Positions 24,940 through 33,991 of a stretch of 50,554 bases of DNA are shown piece after piece. The stretch lies in contig JAMPDH010000005.1 in the NCBI GenBank assembly GCA_023665725.1, positions 16,716-67,269 of the forward strand, read 5' to 3'. This DNA comes from Clostridium sp. GTDB lineage: Bacteria; Bacillota_I; Bacilli_A; RF39; UBA660. The notes under the pieces were generated by a model, which worked only from the letters and a program-made list of their open reading frames with translations, searched no databases and had not been told where the DNA came from. Position numbers and translations under genes: made by a program. Position 1 is the stretch's first letter. Each line of letters opens with the position of its first letter.

Positions 24940-27015
24940 TTAGTATCTCTCTTTGATTATATTTTTACTGCAATAATAAGTTATTAAGAAATACCCACCA
25001 TAGATAAATACTATAAACACTGCTGTTAATATAATTGATGGTAATAATTGTTCATTACCAAATACTTCTAATATTTGCATAGCAAAGTTTATACCAAACA
25101 CAGAGTGAACTATTGCTAGGATTAAAGGTAATATAAAAATGGTTCCAATCTGTCTAAATAAGACTTTGTTTAGCATATGTTCATCTGTACCGATTTTTCG
25201 CAAAACGATAAATCTTTCTTTGTTGTCGCTACTTTCGGATAATTCCTTTAAACCAATAATCGCGGCACTACTAATTAAGAAGATAACACCTAAATACAGA
25301 CCAATAAATGTTACCATAGCTGTGAGGCCAATTGTTACTTCTTTTATACTTAGTTTTGTTGTGCCATCGGCTAAAATATACTCTTTGGAAAGCGGGTTTT
25401 TTGCTAAAGAATTAATTGTATCTTCAATTTTTCTAATCTCCTCTTTATCGGTTGTATTATAATTACCGATAATAGCATTTTGATATAGGTAATCTTCATC
25501 GACTACATTATCAGCTACTAGGATAATACCTATATTGATATGTTGACTAGACATTTCGACAAAACCATCTTTACATTCAGTATATTTTGGCTTTAATGTC
25601 CTACCAAATAAGTTAATCGATTCCTTATTCTCTAAAGCTATATTTCTTACTTCAACCATAGATTTAAAATCAGCTACAATCATGTATTCATTACTATTTA
25701 AAGAATATTCCTCATTTCCATAAAGTCTTGCTACTTTATTGTAATCGCTAATTTTCATGATTGGTTCCATTGTATCATAAGCTAAGAAAGGAAAACTTGT
25801 TCTAATAGTATCTAGTTTAGATCCTAGTGTATGATTCATAGTTAAATCTGGTGTTGCATAAGTATTAACTTCAATGTATTCATTAGAATAATCGTTAATA
25901 TCAAAATTAAATACATTAAATATTTCTTTAACTCCTAAATTAGAATTTTTAATTTGAGTATCATTATATCCATAATTTCGATAAGTATCGTAGTATTTTT
26001 CCATATTCATTGTATTAGTGAATTCAAAATCTACTGGTGCTAATTCTTTTATGTTCGCATTCATTGAATTTTTCATTGTAAGACAAGCTGATAATAAACA
26101 AATAGTTACAAATAACATTAAACATATAATTGTAGTAGAAAATACAGTTGTGTTTATCTTGCTACTAAACTGTCTTAATGTAAAACTATTTAAGCCTTTA
26201 TAATAGAACTTCTTTCTGCTTTGTGCTATTCGTAAGATTAATCCTGATAAAGACCAGAAGATAAAGAATGTAGAAACGCAGCCCATTATAATTGGTTTTA
26301 TAATATCAGTTACTTCTTGCAAAGTAAGAAACTTTACTGTAACTATATAATAAGCATATCCTAATACAGCACTAGCTATAATAAAAATTAAAATACAAAG
26401 GATTGGATTTTTTAACTTTATGCTCTCTGATTTTTTAGCACCATGTAATAAATCAATTAATTTGCATTTACTTACACTATAAGTGTTAAATATCATTACA
26501 AATAAATACATAATACTAAAGTAAATTACTGTCTTTATACAAGCAGATGATGAGAATACAAAAGCAAATTTAGTTAAGTCTGCTTCAAACATATTAGCGA
26601 CAATTAAACTCATAAATTGCGATAAAAGCACACCAACTCCAAGTCCTACAATTAATGATAGAATACCTATAAATAATGTTTCAAAGAATAGTATCATAGA
26701 TATTTTTCGTTTACTCATTCCAAGTGTTAAATAAACACCAAATTCTTTATTTCTTCGCTTTATCAAAAATCTAGAAGCATATATAATTAAGAATCCTAAA
26801 ATAAACGATACAAATACACTAACACTAGATAACATAGTCATCATCAGTTCAATTAACTCTTGTGTTGATGATGATACATCCATCATAACTGTTTGACTTT
26901 CTAGTGCATTAAACACATAAAATATTGCTACACCAAGAATTAGAGTAAAAAAGTAGATGGCATAGTCTTTCATACTTTTCTTGATGTTTTTTAGTGATAA
27001 TTTAAAGAGCATCAT
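24940..27015 (-). CDS. Bce-type ABC transporter permease (FtsX-like)
   Basis: 691 aa. The N-terminal helix (about 19-40), an FtsX domain with NKEFGVYLTLGMSKRKI (about residues 85-105), several helices, then a large exterior domain at about residues 310-540 before the last three helices: the BceB layout of ten helices with a sensory loop. Such permeases shield lipid II-cycle targets from bacitracin-like peptides and signal flux to their kinase. The start overlaps the ATPase gene by 14 bases. The substrate cannot be read from sequence. Confidence 0.93.
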   Translation of the reverse strand: MMLFKLSLKNIKKSMKDYAIYFFTLILGVAIFYVFNALESQTVMMDVSSSTQELIELMMTMLSSVSVFVSFILGFLIIYASRFLIKRRNKEFGVYLTLGMSKRKISMILFFETLFIGILSLIVGLGVGVLLSQFMSLIVANMFEADLTKFAFVFSSSACIKTVIYFSIMYLFVMIFNTYSVSKCKLIDLLHGAKKSESIKLKNPILCILIFIIASAVLGYAYYIVTVKFLTLQEVTDIIKPIIMGCVSTFFIFWSLSGLILRIAQSRKKFYYKGLNSFTLRQFSSKINTTVFSTTIICLMLFVTICLLSACLTMKNSMNANIKELAPVDFEFTNTMNMEKYYDTYRNYGYNDTQIKNSNLGVKEIFNVFNFDINDYSNEYIEVNTYATPDLTMNHTLGSKLDTIRTSFPFLAYDTMEPIMKISDYNKVARLYGNEEYSLNSNEYMIVADFKSMVEVRNIALENKESINLFGRTLKPKYTECKDGFVEMSSQHINIGIILVADNVVDEDYLYQNAIIGNYNTTDKEEIRKIEDTINSLAKNPLSKEYILADGTTKLSIKEVTIGLTAMVTFIGLYLGVIFLISSAAIIGLKELSESSDNKERFIVLRKIGTDEHMLNKVLFRQIGTIFILPLILAIVHSVFGINFAMQILEVFGNEQLLPSIILTAVFIVFIYGGYFLITYYCSKNIIKERY

Positions 27016-27766
27016 TCAAATCTCCACCAAGTAAAGTAACAACATCTATAATCTTATCAAAAAATTCTTTACGAGTATCATTTCCTTTATGAATCTCTTT
27101 AAAAATTTTACCATCTTTGATAAAGATTACTCTTCTTGCGTAACTTGCTGTAAATGCATCATGTGTTACCATTAAAATGGTAGCTCCAAGTTCATCTAAG
27201 TAGTTAAATTTTTCAAGTAGCATTTTAGCAGATTTAGAATCCAATGCTCCTGTTGGTTCATCAGCAAGTATTAGTTTAGGATCTGTTACAATTGCCCTAG
27301 CTGATGCTACTCTTTGCTTTTGTCCCCCACTCATTTGATAAGGATATTTCTTTAAAACATCTTTAATATCTAGTTCTTCAGCAACTTTTTTTATTCTTCT
27401 ATCAATTTCAGAAGAACTAACACTTTGAATAGATAAAGCAAGAGCAATATTTTCATAAGCAGTTAAAGTATCTAATAAATTAAAGTCTTGAAAGATAAAT
27501 CCTAATTCTTCTCTTCTAAATTTATTAAGACTATTTCCTTTTAACTTTGTAATATCTTCCCCACCAACATAGATGTGTCCACTTGTTACCTTATCAATAG
27601 TTGATATAACATTTAAAAGAGTTGTTTTTCCACTACCTGAAGCACCCATGATAGCAACAAATTCGCCCTTTTGTACTTCAAATGATAAATTATCAATTGC
27701 TTTGGTAAGAGATGAACGACTACCATAGTATTTTTCAATTTTGTCAACTTTTAAAATATTTTCCAT
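27002..27766 (-). CDS. Bce-type ABC transporter ATP-binding protein
   Basis: 254 aa. Walker A GASGSGKTTLLN (about residues 40-51), Q-loop FQDFNLLDTLTAYENIALAL, signature MSGGQKQRVASARA, Walker B LILADEPTGALD and the switch VTHDAFTASYA are all intact. The pattern is of the MacB/LolD/BceA exporter subgroup. It drives the adjacent FtsX-type permease. The ATG follows GGAAGGAGAAATTTT. The operon is preceded by a TTACA-N4-TGTAA box at 27834-27855, the known type of BceR binding site. Confidence 0.95.
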   Translation of the reverse strand: MENILKVDKIEKYYGSRSSLTKAIDNLSFEVQKGEFVAIMGASGSGKTTLLNVISTIDKVTSGHIYVGGEDITKLKGNSLNKFRREELGFIFQDFNLLDTLTAYENIALALSIQSVSSSEIDRRIKKVAEELDIKDVLKKYPYQMSGGQKQRVASARAIVTDPKLILADEPTGALDSKSAKMLLEKFNYLDELGATILMVTHDAFTASYARRVIFIKDGKIFKEIHKGNDTRKEFFDKIIDVVTLLGGDLNDAL

Positions 27767-27833
27767 AAAATTTCTCCTTCCATCAACAATAATAAATCAA
27801 AAATATTATTTTGTCGTTCGTTTAATATTACAG

Positions 27834-27855
27834 AACATTACAATTTTGTAATGTT
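27834..27855. promoter_or_regulatory. BceR-type operator upstream of the transporter genes
   Basis: Near-perfect 22-bp palindrome AACATTACA-N4-TGTAATGTT. It contains TTACA-N4-TGTAA, the consensus reported for BceR-like regulators, and overlaps the kinase stop codon. The promoter that follows lacks a good -35, as expected for an activated promoter. Confidence 0.8.
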
Positions 27856-28879
27856 ACTTTATAACTTCGTAATAATTATTTTTAGCAAAAGTGATATACA
27901 CTCTTGTATAGTTGTTTTCCTCTGATTTAATATCTATTCTATGACCAAGTTTTTCACACATATTTTTAGAAATAAATAAACCCATTCCTGTTGATTTACC
28001 TTTTATTCTTCCGTTTTCTCCTGTAAATGTTTTATCAAATACTTGTTTTAAGTCAGATTCTTTTATTCCAATACCATTATCTTCAATTATAAGAGTTGTT
28101 TTATTCTTTTCATCGCACACCTGTATTTTAATATAAGAATCTTCAATGTCTTTCTTATACTTAATACTATTATTGATAATTTGCCCTAATATGAATTCTA
28201 ACCATTTAGAATCAGTTAATACTTTCACATTAGTTATTGTGTTATCTACAATGTAATCAATCTTGTTTTCAAGCAAGTCATCCATGTTTTTAAGACCTAC
28301 ATTCTTTATTACTTTTGATAAACTAATTTCTTTAATAAGATAATCTTTTTCCGCATTTTCGCTTCGAGCATAGTACAATACTTGATCTACATAATCTTCC
28401 AACCTCTTTAACTGTACTTTTATTTTTTTATCAAATTTATCTTTATGATTATTACTAATAAGAATTAAAGCAGATAACGGAATTTTTACTTCATGTATCC
28501 ACATTTCTATATAATCTTTAAAATCATGCCATTGTTCTTCTATTTTGTTTATATTTTCACTCATTGATTTATTAATTTCATAAAGAGCTTGAAATAATAA
28601 CTCTCCCTCATAAAACTCTGGTTTCGTAAGAGTTTCTAATACTAAATAACTCTTATCTAGTGATTCAATATTAGCAAGCAAATTTGTATAAAACTTTCTC
28701 TTTCTAAAATAATCAATCAAGAAAAGGATTATAAATAAAATGATTAAAACGAAAATTGTGGCTAATATTACATCTTTATCTACTTTAAAAGCAAAAAATA
28801 TAAGCAGTAAGATTACAAAAGTAAATAATGTTAATGTGATTGCATATAACTTATCTTTTAAATAACGCATAAACCTCAT
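27854..28879 (-). CDS. Bce-type intramembrane-sensing histidine kinase
   Basis: 341 aa. Two transmembrane helices close together (about residues 12-31 and 38-55) leave almost no exterior loop, the mark of BceS-type kinases that sense via the transporter. The phospho-His lies in EMWIHEVKIPLSAL (about residue 130). The ATPase domain has N box NNSIKYKK, G1 EDNGIGI and G2 GKSTGMGLFISK. Its start overlaps the regulator stop by four bases. It ends in the operator of the transporter operon. Confidence 0.95.
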   Translation of the reverse strand: MRFMRYLKDKLYAITLTLFTFVILLLIFFAFKVDKDVILATIFVLIILFIILFLIDYFRKRKFYTNLLANIESLDKSYLVLETLTKPEFYEGELLFQALYEINKSMSENINKIEEQWHDFKDYIEMWIHEVKIPLSALILISNNHKDKFDKKIKVQLKRLEDYVDQVLYYARSENAEKDYLIKEISLSKVIKNVGLKNMDDLLENKIDYIVDNTITNVKVLTDSKWLEFILGQIINNSIKYKKDIEDSYIKIQVCDEKNKTTLIIEDNGIGIKESDLKQVFDKTFTGENGRIKGKSTGMGLFISKNMCEKLGHRIDIKSEENNYTRVYITFAKNNYYEVIK

Positions 28880-29538
28880 GATAGAATATACCCCATTCCT
28901 TTTCTAGTGTCGATTGCATCTTCATATCCAATACTTTTTAATTTAGCTCTTAATCTACTGATATTAACTGTTAAAGCATTATCATTGATAAATTCTTCAT
29001 TATTCCATAAATCTGTCATTAGTTCATCACGAGTTACAATTTTATTTTGGTGATTTAGTAAGTAACTAAATATAATCATTTCATTTTTCGTAAGAATTAT
29101 TTCTGTATCATTTCGTTTTATAATACCTTTACCTATATTAATACTTAAATCTTTATAGGTCATAATATTCGATTCAGCATTAACTCTTTTTAAAACAGCT
29201 CCTATTCTTAAAAGAAGAATATTTGGATTATATGGTTTAGTTATATAGTCATCTGCTCCATAAGTAATAGATAAGGCTTCATCAGTTTCTGAGTTTCTAC
29301 TTGTAACCATAATAACAGGAATATTTGAGGTTTTCCTTAAACTTTGTAATAATGTTTCTCCATTCATATATGGTATATTTATATCAAGTAATATCAAATC
29401 TGGAAGACACTCTAATATTTCATTTATAGGATTCTTAAAATCTTTTAATACAAGAACTTTATAATTGTTGCTTTCCAATAATTCTGATAGTTCGTTACAT
29501 ATTGCTTCTTCATCTTCCACAATCATAATTTTCTTCAT
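28876..29538 (-). CDS. OmpR-family response regulator (Bce-type)
   Basis: 220 aa. The receiver domain has acidic residues EDEE, phospho-Asp in LLDINIPYMNG (about residue 51), Thr in VTSR and Lys in ITKPYNP. The C-terminal winged helix has LTKNEMIIFSYLLNHQNKIV and VNISRLRAKL. The ATG at 29538 follows GGTGATAT. Its own promoter carries a BceR-like box at 29593-29606, suggesting positive autoregulation as well as control of the transporter genes. Confidence 0.95.
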   Translation of the reverse strand: MKKIMIVEDEEAICNELSELLESNNYKVLVLKDFKNPINEILECLPDLILLDINIPYMNGETLLQSLRKTSNIPVIMVTSRNSETDEALSITYGADDYITKPYNPNILLLRIGAVLKRVNAESNIMTYKDLSINIGKGIIKRNDTEIILTKNEMIIFSYLLNHQNKIVTRDELMTDLWNNEEFINDNALTVNISRLRAKLKSIGYEDAIDTRKGMGYILS

Positions 29539-29563
29539 ATATATCACCACATTTCTACCTATT

Positions 29564-29606
29564 ATTATACCATGAATCTAGTGTATCTTTCCTTACAGTT
29601 TTGTAA
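29564..29606 (-). promoter_or_regulatory. Autoregulated promoter of the Bce regulator/kinase genes
   Basis: TATAAT at 29564-29569 with no good -35 (GGAAAG). Directly upstream is TTACA-N4-TGTAA at 29593-29606, the same box type as before the transporter genes. A terminator lies just upstream (29612-29638). Confidence 0.75.
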
Positions 29607-29611
29607 CATTT

Positions 29612-29638
29612 AAAAAAAGCAAATCATTATGATCTGCT
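29612..29638 (-). terminator. Terminator of the DUF3267 gene
   Basis: Minus strand AGCAGATCA ... TGATTTGCT followed by TTTTTT. Confidence 0.8.
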
Positions 29639-29653
29639 CTATAAATTTAATTT

Positions 29654-30247
29654 TCATTTTTTAAACCAACACATTCCATTAGCATCATCTTGTATATAAG
29701 CACATTCTGGAACTTGCTTTAATACACAATATACATTTAGATAATCTGGAGATGGTGATACTAACCCAATCATTGCCATAGTCCACATAATCGAATTTAG
29801 TATTTGATTATTAGAAATCATAAATATTACTAACGGAACAATGCCTAGTATAATAGGTAGTAACTCCATTAATATAAATCTTCTTTTGCTAAGCGGTTCT
29901 TTGCATTTCATATAAAACATAAACTTTGACGGTATAAAGCCAATATAAACTTTAGCATCTTTTGGTTGTGGTAGTGCGTGTAATAACTCATGAATAAAAC
30001 AAAATACTATTCCAAGTATAATTCCTACTGGAATAAAGGTTCTAACCATAGGAAAATCTCCCATCATCTTTTTCTTTACATATACTAATCCAAAACAAAG
30101 AAGCATAAATGGAATAGCAAATATCAAAGATACTACCATATTATTTTTAGGTATATTTAATATATTAGCATTCTTTGGTCTTTCATTCACTTCATCAAAT
30201 ATCGGATCATTCTCTTTTGTTAATCCTTTAAAAATAATATTTGGCAT
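29654..30247 (-). CDS. DUF3267-type putative membrane zincin metallopeptidase
   Basis: 197 aa with four hydrophobic helices. HELLHALPQ (HExxH at about residue 85) in a membrane context, followed by FIPSKFMFYMKCKEPLSKRR and a LPIILGIVP helix, is typical of DUF3267 proteins, predicted membrane metallopeptidases. It starts after GAAAGTGAGGAAAGAAAA, part of a leader motif that recurs before many genes in this block. It follows the broken CPBP gene by 60 bp and ends at a terminator in front of the Bce regulator promoter. Confidence 0.8.
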   Translation of the reverse strand: MPNIIFKGLTKENDPIFDEVNERPKNANILNIPKNNMVVSLIFAIPFMLLCFGLVYVKKKMMGDFPMVRTFIPVGIILGIVFCFIHELLHALPQPKDAKVYIGFIPSKFMFYMKCKEPLSKRRFILMELLPIILGIVPLVIFMISNNQILNSIMWTMAMIGLVSPSPDYLNVYCVLKQVPECAYIQDDANGMCWFKK

Positions 30248-30307
30248 TTTTCTTTCCTCACTTTCAAATTGAATTGCTATTTATTTTTTATAATTAATGA
30301 TTCATAA

Positions 30308-31125
30308 TCATCCTTTAATCTTACTGTCTCTCTTTAACTTTCTAGCTTTTAAAATACGAATACCTACAATAATAATTCCTAATGCTATAATTACTGGATG
30401 CAACATATTGTAACCATTTATTTCATACTGCAAAGGCATTCCAAAAAGTTTTACATTATTATGTTCCAACAAATTCATAACCACCGAAAATGTATTACAG
30501 CCAATATGGGAAATTATGCTATATCCTATATTTCCTGTTTTCAAATAAATGATTGAAAATACTACTCCTGCACAAAAGCAAGGGATAATTACTTGTAATT
30601 GGTATCCGTGAAAAAGAGAGAAAATAATGCTACAAACAATTATTGATACATACTTATCAAATTTTTTATTCAAGAAATTCAATAGTCCATATCTACACAT
30701 CAATTCTTCAAAAATAGGCGATATTAAAACTCCAAATATTATAATCAATACAGAATTTTGTATATTCCCAGAAGATTCAAGTGGTAATATTTTAGAAAAT
30801 AATAGTGTTGGTATTATTTCTATAATACACTTACAAATGCAAATACTTAATAGCATATAGATCAGTGAGTGAATAATACTAAACTTTTCATTTTTTGAAA
30901 CTGCAATTTTTTTCTTTTTACATATAATGCTATATAAATTGCACTACATATTATCCCTATGCTACCACTAAGACTATAAAATTCATCTTCTGTTATTGAT
31001 AAACTGGTATGTTTGCAAATTAAATCTATTAGTAATTGAGAAATTCCCGTTCCTACAAATAGTATTACTAACATAAAAAATACTAATTTTACTAAATCTT
31101 TAAATGTATTTTTTTTCATATTCAT
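30308..31125 (-). pseudogene. CPBP intramembrane protease gene with a frameshift
   Basis: Two adjacent frames form one CPBP (Rce1-like/CAAX protease) gene. The upstream frame (to 30862) gives the first two helices; the downstream frame gives SPIFEELMCRYGLLNFL (catalytic EExxxR-like motif), FSLFHGYQ and ISHIGCNTFSVVMN. The join is at a homopolymer: the minus strand has CAAAAAATG with six A (30891-30896), and a seventh A would give QKNEKFSIIHSLIYML in one frame. So it is a one-base deletion or a sequencing error. The start is ambiguous (ATG at 31125 or 31119). Such proteases are often linked to bacteriocin immunity or prenyl-protein processing. Confidence 0.75.
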
Positions 31126-31152
31126 CACTTCTTTTTTACTCACTATTAAATC

Positions 31153-31341
31153 TTATTTTTCTTTTCTAAAGAAACTAATTATCAATTTCCCAATAGTCCA
31201 TCCTATTGTTAATGCTAGAGAATATAAATATATATTTCCTTCTATCCAACCAAATTTCATAAAAATAAATGAAATTAATAATGCTGATAAATAATATATA
31301 ACTATATCCACAATTATATCTATTATCTTTTTTCTCATCAT
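31153..31341 (-). CDS. Small two-helix membrane protein
   Basis: 62 aa. Hydrophobic segments at about residues 8-28 and 33-55 with a basic tail (FFRKEK) predict two transmembrane helices. The ATG follows TTTGAAAGTGAGGTAAA, a clear example of the leader motif shared by several genes in 29.6-35.8 kb. It lies directly downstream of a broken small membrane gene and directly upstream of the CPBP gene. No family recognised. Confidence 0.6.
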   Translation of the reverse strand: MMRKKIIDIIVDIVIYYLSALLISFIFMKFGWIEGNIYLYSLALTIGWTIGKLIISFFRKEK

Positions 31342-31368
31342 TTTACCTCACTTTCAAATTACAACTTT

Positions 31369-31511
31369 TTATTTTGATTCAAAAATACTTATTATTGATA
31401 AAATTAATCCCACTATTCCAATGCCTAGTGTTAATATTTTCATTCCTGTTGAACATATTGCAACAAAATTGCAAACAATATTAGACTAATTCCTACTCCT
31501 GATTTTTTCAT
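31369..31511 (-). pseudogene. Frameshifted small membrane protein gene
   Basis: Minus strand ATG at 31511, after a GAAAGGATGGTATTT leader, encodes MKKSGVGISLILFAILL; the frame then shifts and continues as ICSTGMKILTLGIGIVGLIL and on to SIFESK and a stop at 31369. With one base restored in TTGTTGC the product is a two-helix protein of about 47 aa. The 143-bp length is one short of a whole number of codons, as expected for a one-base deletion. Confidence 0.55.
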
Positions 31512-31555
31512 AAATACCATCCTTTCAACAAATTAAAATTTATCTATTTGTGTCA

Positions 31556-31786
31556 TTAATCCATGAAAAGAATTAAATCTGATTCTTCTTCAGTCCAAGA
31601 TTTATTATAATCCCTATAATGCCAATGTTCTGCATTGTCAACTTTATTTTTTATTTTCCTTTTTACTTCAGTTAAAAATTCTATAATTTTGTCTAAATCT
31701 TCTTTTTTACAACTTAAAGTAACTTGACTTAGCTCCAAAATTTTTTCAAATTCTTCATCGTTTTTGTTGTATCCAAAAGCTTTCAT
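31556..31786 (-). CDS. Small hypothetical soluble protein
   Basis: 76 aa from the ATG at 31786; an earlier in-frame ATG lies inside the ribosome-binding site AATGGAGG. The sequence has MKAFGYNKNDEEFEKILELS, then a Lys-rich helix (DLDKIIEFLTEVKRKIKNK) and an aromatic tail AEHWHYRDYNKSWTEEESDL. It resembles a common but uncharacterised family of short Firmicute proteins; no function can be stated. It carries the recurrent leader (CACAATTTGAAATGGAGG). Confidence 0.65.
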   Translation of the reverse strand: MKAFGYNKNDEEFEKILELSQVTLSCKKEDLDKIIEFLTEVKRKIKNKVDNAEHWHYRDYNKSWTEEESDLILFMD

Positions 31787-31821
31787 TAATTTTACCTCCA
31801 TTTCAAATTGTGATTTTACAG

Positions 31822-32103
31822 TTATCTTGTCGATTTCTTTTTTATATAGATGTTTTTAAATTTAATAATACTTGCTATAAAAAATACAATTCCTAATACT
31901 ATAAATATAATTCCACATATTTTGTTTATTTTTTGATATGATAATATTCCAGTAAAAAAGATAAGCAATGTAACACCTAAAAATAACAGCAATATGAAAA
32001 TCATTAAAGGGTATCTTATCAATTTAGGCACTTTTTGATTTTTACTAATTTGTATTGTTCCATCTAGTATTAGTTCCACTACAAACTCAAATATAAATTC
32101 CAT
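31822..32103 (-). CDS. Small membrane protein
   Basis: 93 aa. An amphipathic N-terminus (MEFIFEFVVELILDGTIQIS) is followed by two hydrophobic helices (about residues 33-53 and 60-80) and a basic end KKKSTR. The ATG follows CGGAGGATAAT. It is 17 bases downstream of the 62-aa membrane gene and likely in the same transcript. Its family is not recognised; the position in a run of small membrane genes beside ABC transporters suggests an accessory or immunity-like role, which is speculation. Confidence 0.6.
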   Translation of the reverse strand: MEFIFEFVVELILDGTIQISKNQKVPKLIRYPLMIFILLLFLGVTLLIFFTGILSYQKINKICGIIFIVLGIVFFIASIIKFKNIYIKKKSTR

Positions 32104-32120
32104 ATTATCCTCCGAATCTA

Positions 32121-32309
32121 TTATTTATTTTTATAATTGGAAATATTTATAAATAGTAAACTCAAGTTGCTAAAGCCAATAACCAACCATATCATAATAT
32201 CATTATCTTTTTCAATAAATATACCATATAGGATAAACCCAATACATATTAATATTGCTATTAAAGATAATACTATGGATATTTTTACTAATGTTTTCTT
32301 TTCTTTCAT
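32121..32309 (-). CDS. Small two-helix membrane protein
   Basis: 62 aa. Basic start MKEKKTLVK, helix 1 at about residues 10-30 (ISIVLSLIAILICIGFILYG), charged loop EKDND, helix 2 at about 38-55. The ATG follows TTGAAGGGAGGGATACTGA, a variant of the shared leader. It lies 23 bp downstream of the ABC-2 permease gene, so it probably belongs to that operon. Not recognised as a family. Confidence 0.6.
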   Translation of the reverse strand: MKEKKTLVKISIVLSLIAILICIGFILYGIFIEKDNDIMIWLVIGFSNLSLLFINISNYKNK

Positions 32310-32332
32310 TCAGTATCCCTCCCTTCAAATTA

Positions 32333-33064
32333 CTAATTATTATCACTTATCATTTTCTTTTTAAAAATAACTACTGATAATATCAAAATACATATTGTAT
32401 ATATACAAAACACAATTATATTCTTAGAACTAATTACTTCTAAATTATTATTCATAATACCTTTTATTATCGTAACAGAGGATTCAAAAGGTAGATATTC
32501 ACATACTTTAGAAAATCCATCTCCTAACAATTCTTTTGGAAAATACATTCCACTTGTAAAACATACTAGCTGAACAATAATACTTGATATTCCAGATGAG
32601 GCTTTTTCCGTAAAAATACTACCTATTATTATGCCTATCGCTATAAAGAGTATTGCAATTAGTATTGATACAAATGCACTCCAGATAATATTTATGCTAA
32701 AACTTAAGCCCATTATTATTGCAAGTATGTAAAACAATATATTTTGAATAATTATAATTGGTATAATTGATAACATATAGCCTAAAATATACTCGTATGA
32801 TTTCATGGGACTTATTCCAAGTCTTATTAAAAGTGATGTAGTTCGATCTTTACTAATTAACATTGCTGTGAATAATGTTATAAAGGAAAACCCAAATACA
32901 ATAATGCCTGGCGTAAAATTTTCTAATTTATAACTATCATTTGGTATATTGAATTGTTGGAATATAAATAGTAAAAATAATGGTAATAAACAAGCAAATA
33001 TTATACTTAATGGATCTCTTATTAATTCTTTAAAATTTCTTTTAGCAAAATTAAGTGTTCTCAT
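32333..33064 (-). CDS. ABC-2 type transporter permease
   Basis: 243 aa, six hydrophobic helices in the ABC-2 membrane pattern. It begins MRTLNFAKRNFKELIRDPLS, a typical cytosolic entry helix, and ends with a helix plus KKKMISDNN. It overlaps the ATPase gene by four bases, so the two are coupled and form one exporter. Substrate unknown; drug, lantibiotic or lipid export are the common roles in the family. Confidence 0.88.
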   Translation of the reverse strand: MRTLNFAKRNFKELIRDPLSIIFACLLPLFLLFIFQQFNIPNDSYKLENFTPGIIVFGFSFITLFTAMLISKDRTTSLLIRLGISPMKSYEYILGYMLSIIPIIIIQNILFYILAIIMGLSFSINIIWSAFVSILIAILFIAIGIIIGSIFTEKASSGISSIIVQLVCFTSGMYFPKELLGDGFSKVCEYLPFESSVTIIKGIMNNNLEVISSKNIIVFCIYTICILILSVVIFKKKMISDNN

Positions 33065-33786
33065 TGTATTTCACCACCTGTAGCAATAGTAACAAAAGCA
33101 TCTTCAAAGTTTTTTGTTTTTGCTTTCTTTATCAATTCTTTACTTGTTCCTGTAAGAACTAATTTACCATTTGCCATAATTCCTATTCTGTCTGATAAAC
33201 TTTCAGCTTCTTCCATATAATGAGTTGTTAGAATAATTGTAATACTTCCTTTTAATTTTTCTATAACTTGCCATAATTCTTTTCTAGCAATTACATCTAA
33301 ACCAAGTGTTGGCTCATCTAAAAACAATATTTTAGGTTCATTGATTAAAGATAATGCTATTGATAATTTTCTTTGCCATCCTCCTGATAAAGTCTTTGCT
33401 TTTTGTTTTAAAACACTACTTAAATTAAACATTTTGATTAATTCTTGTATTTTTTTATTCTTATCTTTTATTTCATAAACACCTGCCATGAAATCCAAAT
33501 TTTCTAATACTGAAAGATTTGGAGCTATTGCAGTTTCTTGTGGAGAAACATTTAATACTTCTTTTATCTTTTGTCTATCTTTAACAATGTCTAATCCATT
33601 TATTTTTATATCACCAGATGTTGGTAATATCAGTGTTGAAAGCATTTTTATTGTTGTTGTTTTTCCTGCTCCATTTGTTCCAAGTAATGCAAATAGTTCA
33701 CCTTCATTTATCTTTAGATTTATAGCATTTACAGCAGTCTTATCTTTAAACTTTTTTGTTAGATTCTTAGTTTCAATAGCAAACAT
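33061..33786 (-). CDS. ABC-2 type transporter ATP-binding protein
   Basis: 241 aa. Walker A LGTNGAGKTTTIKML (about residues 35-49), Q-loop SPQETAIAPNLSVLENLDF, signature LSGGWQRKLSIALSL, Walker B KILFLDEPTLGLD and the H-loop LTTHYMEEAE. This is the drug/antibiotic exporter (DrrA-like) subfamily. The open frame begins at a GTG inside the SD AAAGGGTG; the ATG at 33786 is better placed. It starts one base after the AbrB-like stop, so the regulator and transporter are translationally coupled. Confidence 0.92.
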   Translation of the reverse strand: MFAIETKNLTKKFKDKTAVNAINLKINEGELFALLGTNGAGKTTTIKMLSTLILPTSGDIKINGLDIVKDRQKIKEVLNVSPQETAIAPNLSVLENLDFMAGVYEIKDKNKKIQELIKMFNLSSVLKQKAKTLSGGWQRKLSIALSLINEPKILFLDEPTLGLDVIARKELWQVIEKLKGSITIILTTHYMEEAESLSDRIGIMANGKLVLTGTSKELIKKAKTKNFEDAFVTIATGGEIQ

Positions 33787-33787
33787 A

Positions 33788-33991
33788 TTATTTTTCACCC
33801 TTTGGAAGTATTTTATCAGTCAAATCTTCAATTACATCTGCTTTTACAAGTGCGATTCCTCTTTCTTTATCACAAAGAACAATTATTGAATCACCAGATT
33901 TTATATTAAACATATCCCTTGCCTCTTTTGGAATTACTATTTGTCCTTTTTCTCCCACTTTACTTATTCCTACAAATTTATCTTTTTCCAT
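33788..33991 (-). CDS. AbrB/SpoVT-family transition-state type regulator
   Basis: 67 aa. The swapped-hairpin AbrB DNA-binding domain is clear: GISKVGEKGQIVIPKEARDM followed by FNIKSGDSIIVL. The protein has a short C-terminal tail (DLTDKILPKGEK). The ATG at 33991 follows CGGAGGTAAAT; the longer frame upstream is not needed. It heads the ABC exporter operon and probably controls it. Three spaced AAGTATAA-like repeats lie in the promoter region just upstream (about 34005-34036). Confidence 0.9.
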   Translation of the reverse strand: MEKDKFVGISKVGEKGQIVIPKEARDMFNIKSGDSIIVLCDKERGIALVKADVIEDLTDKILPKGEK

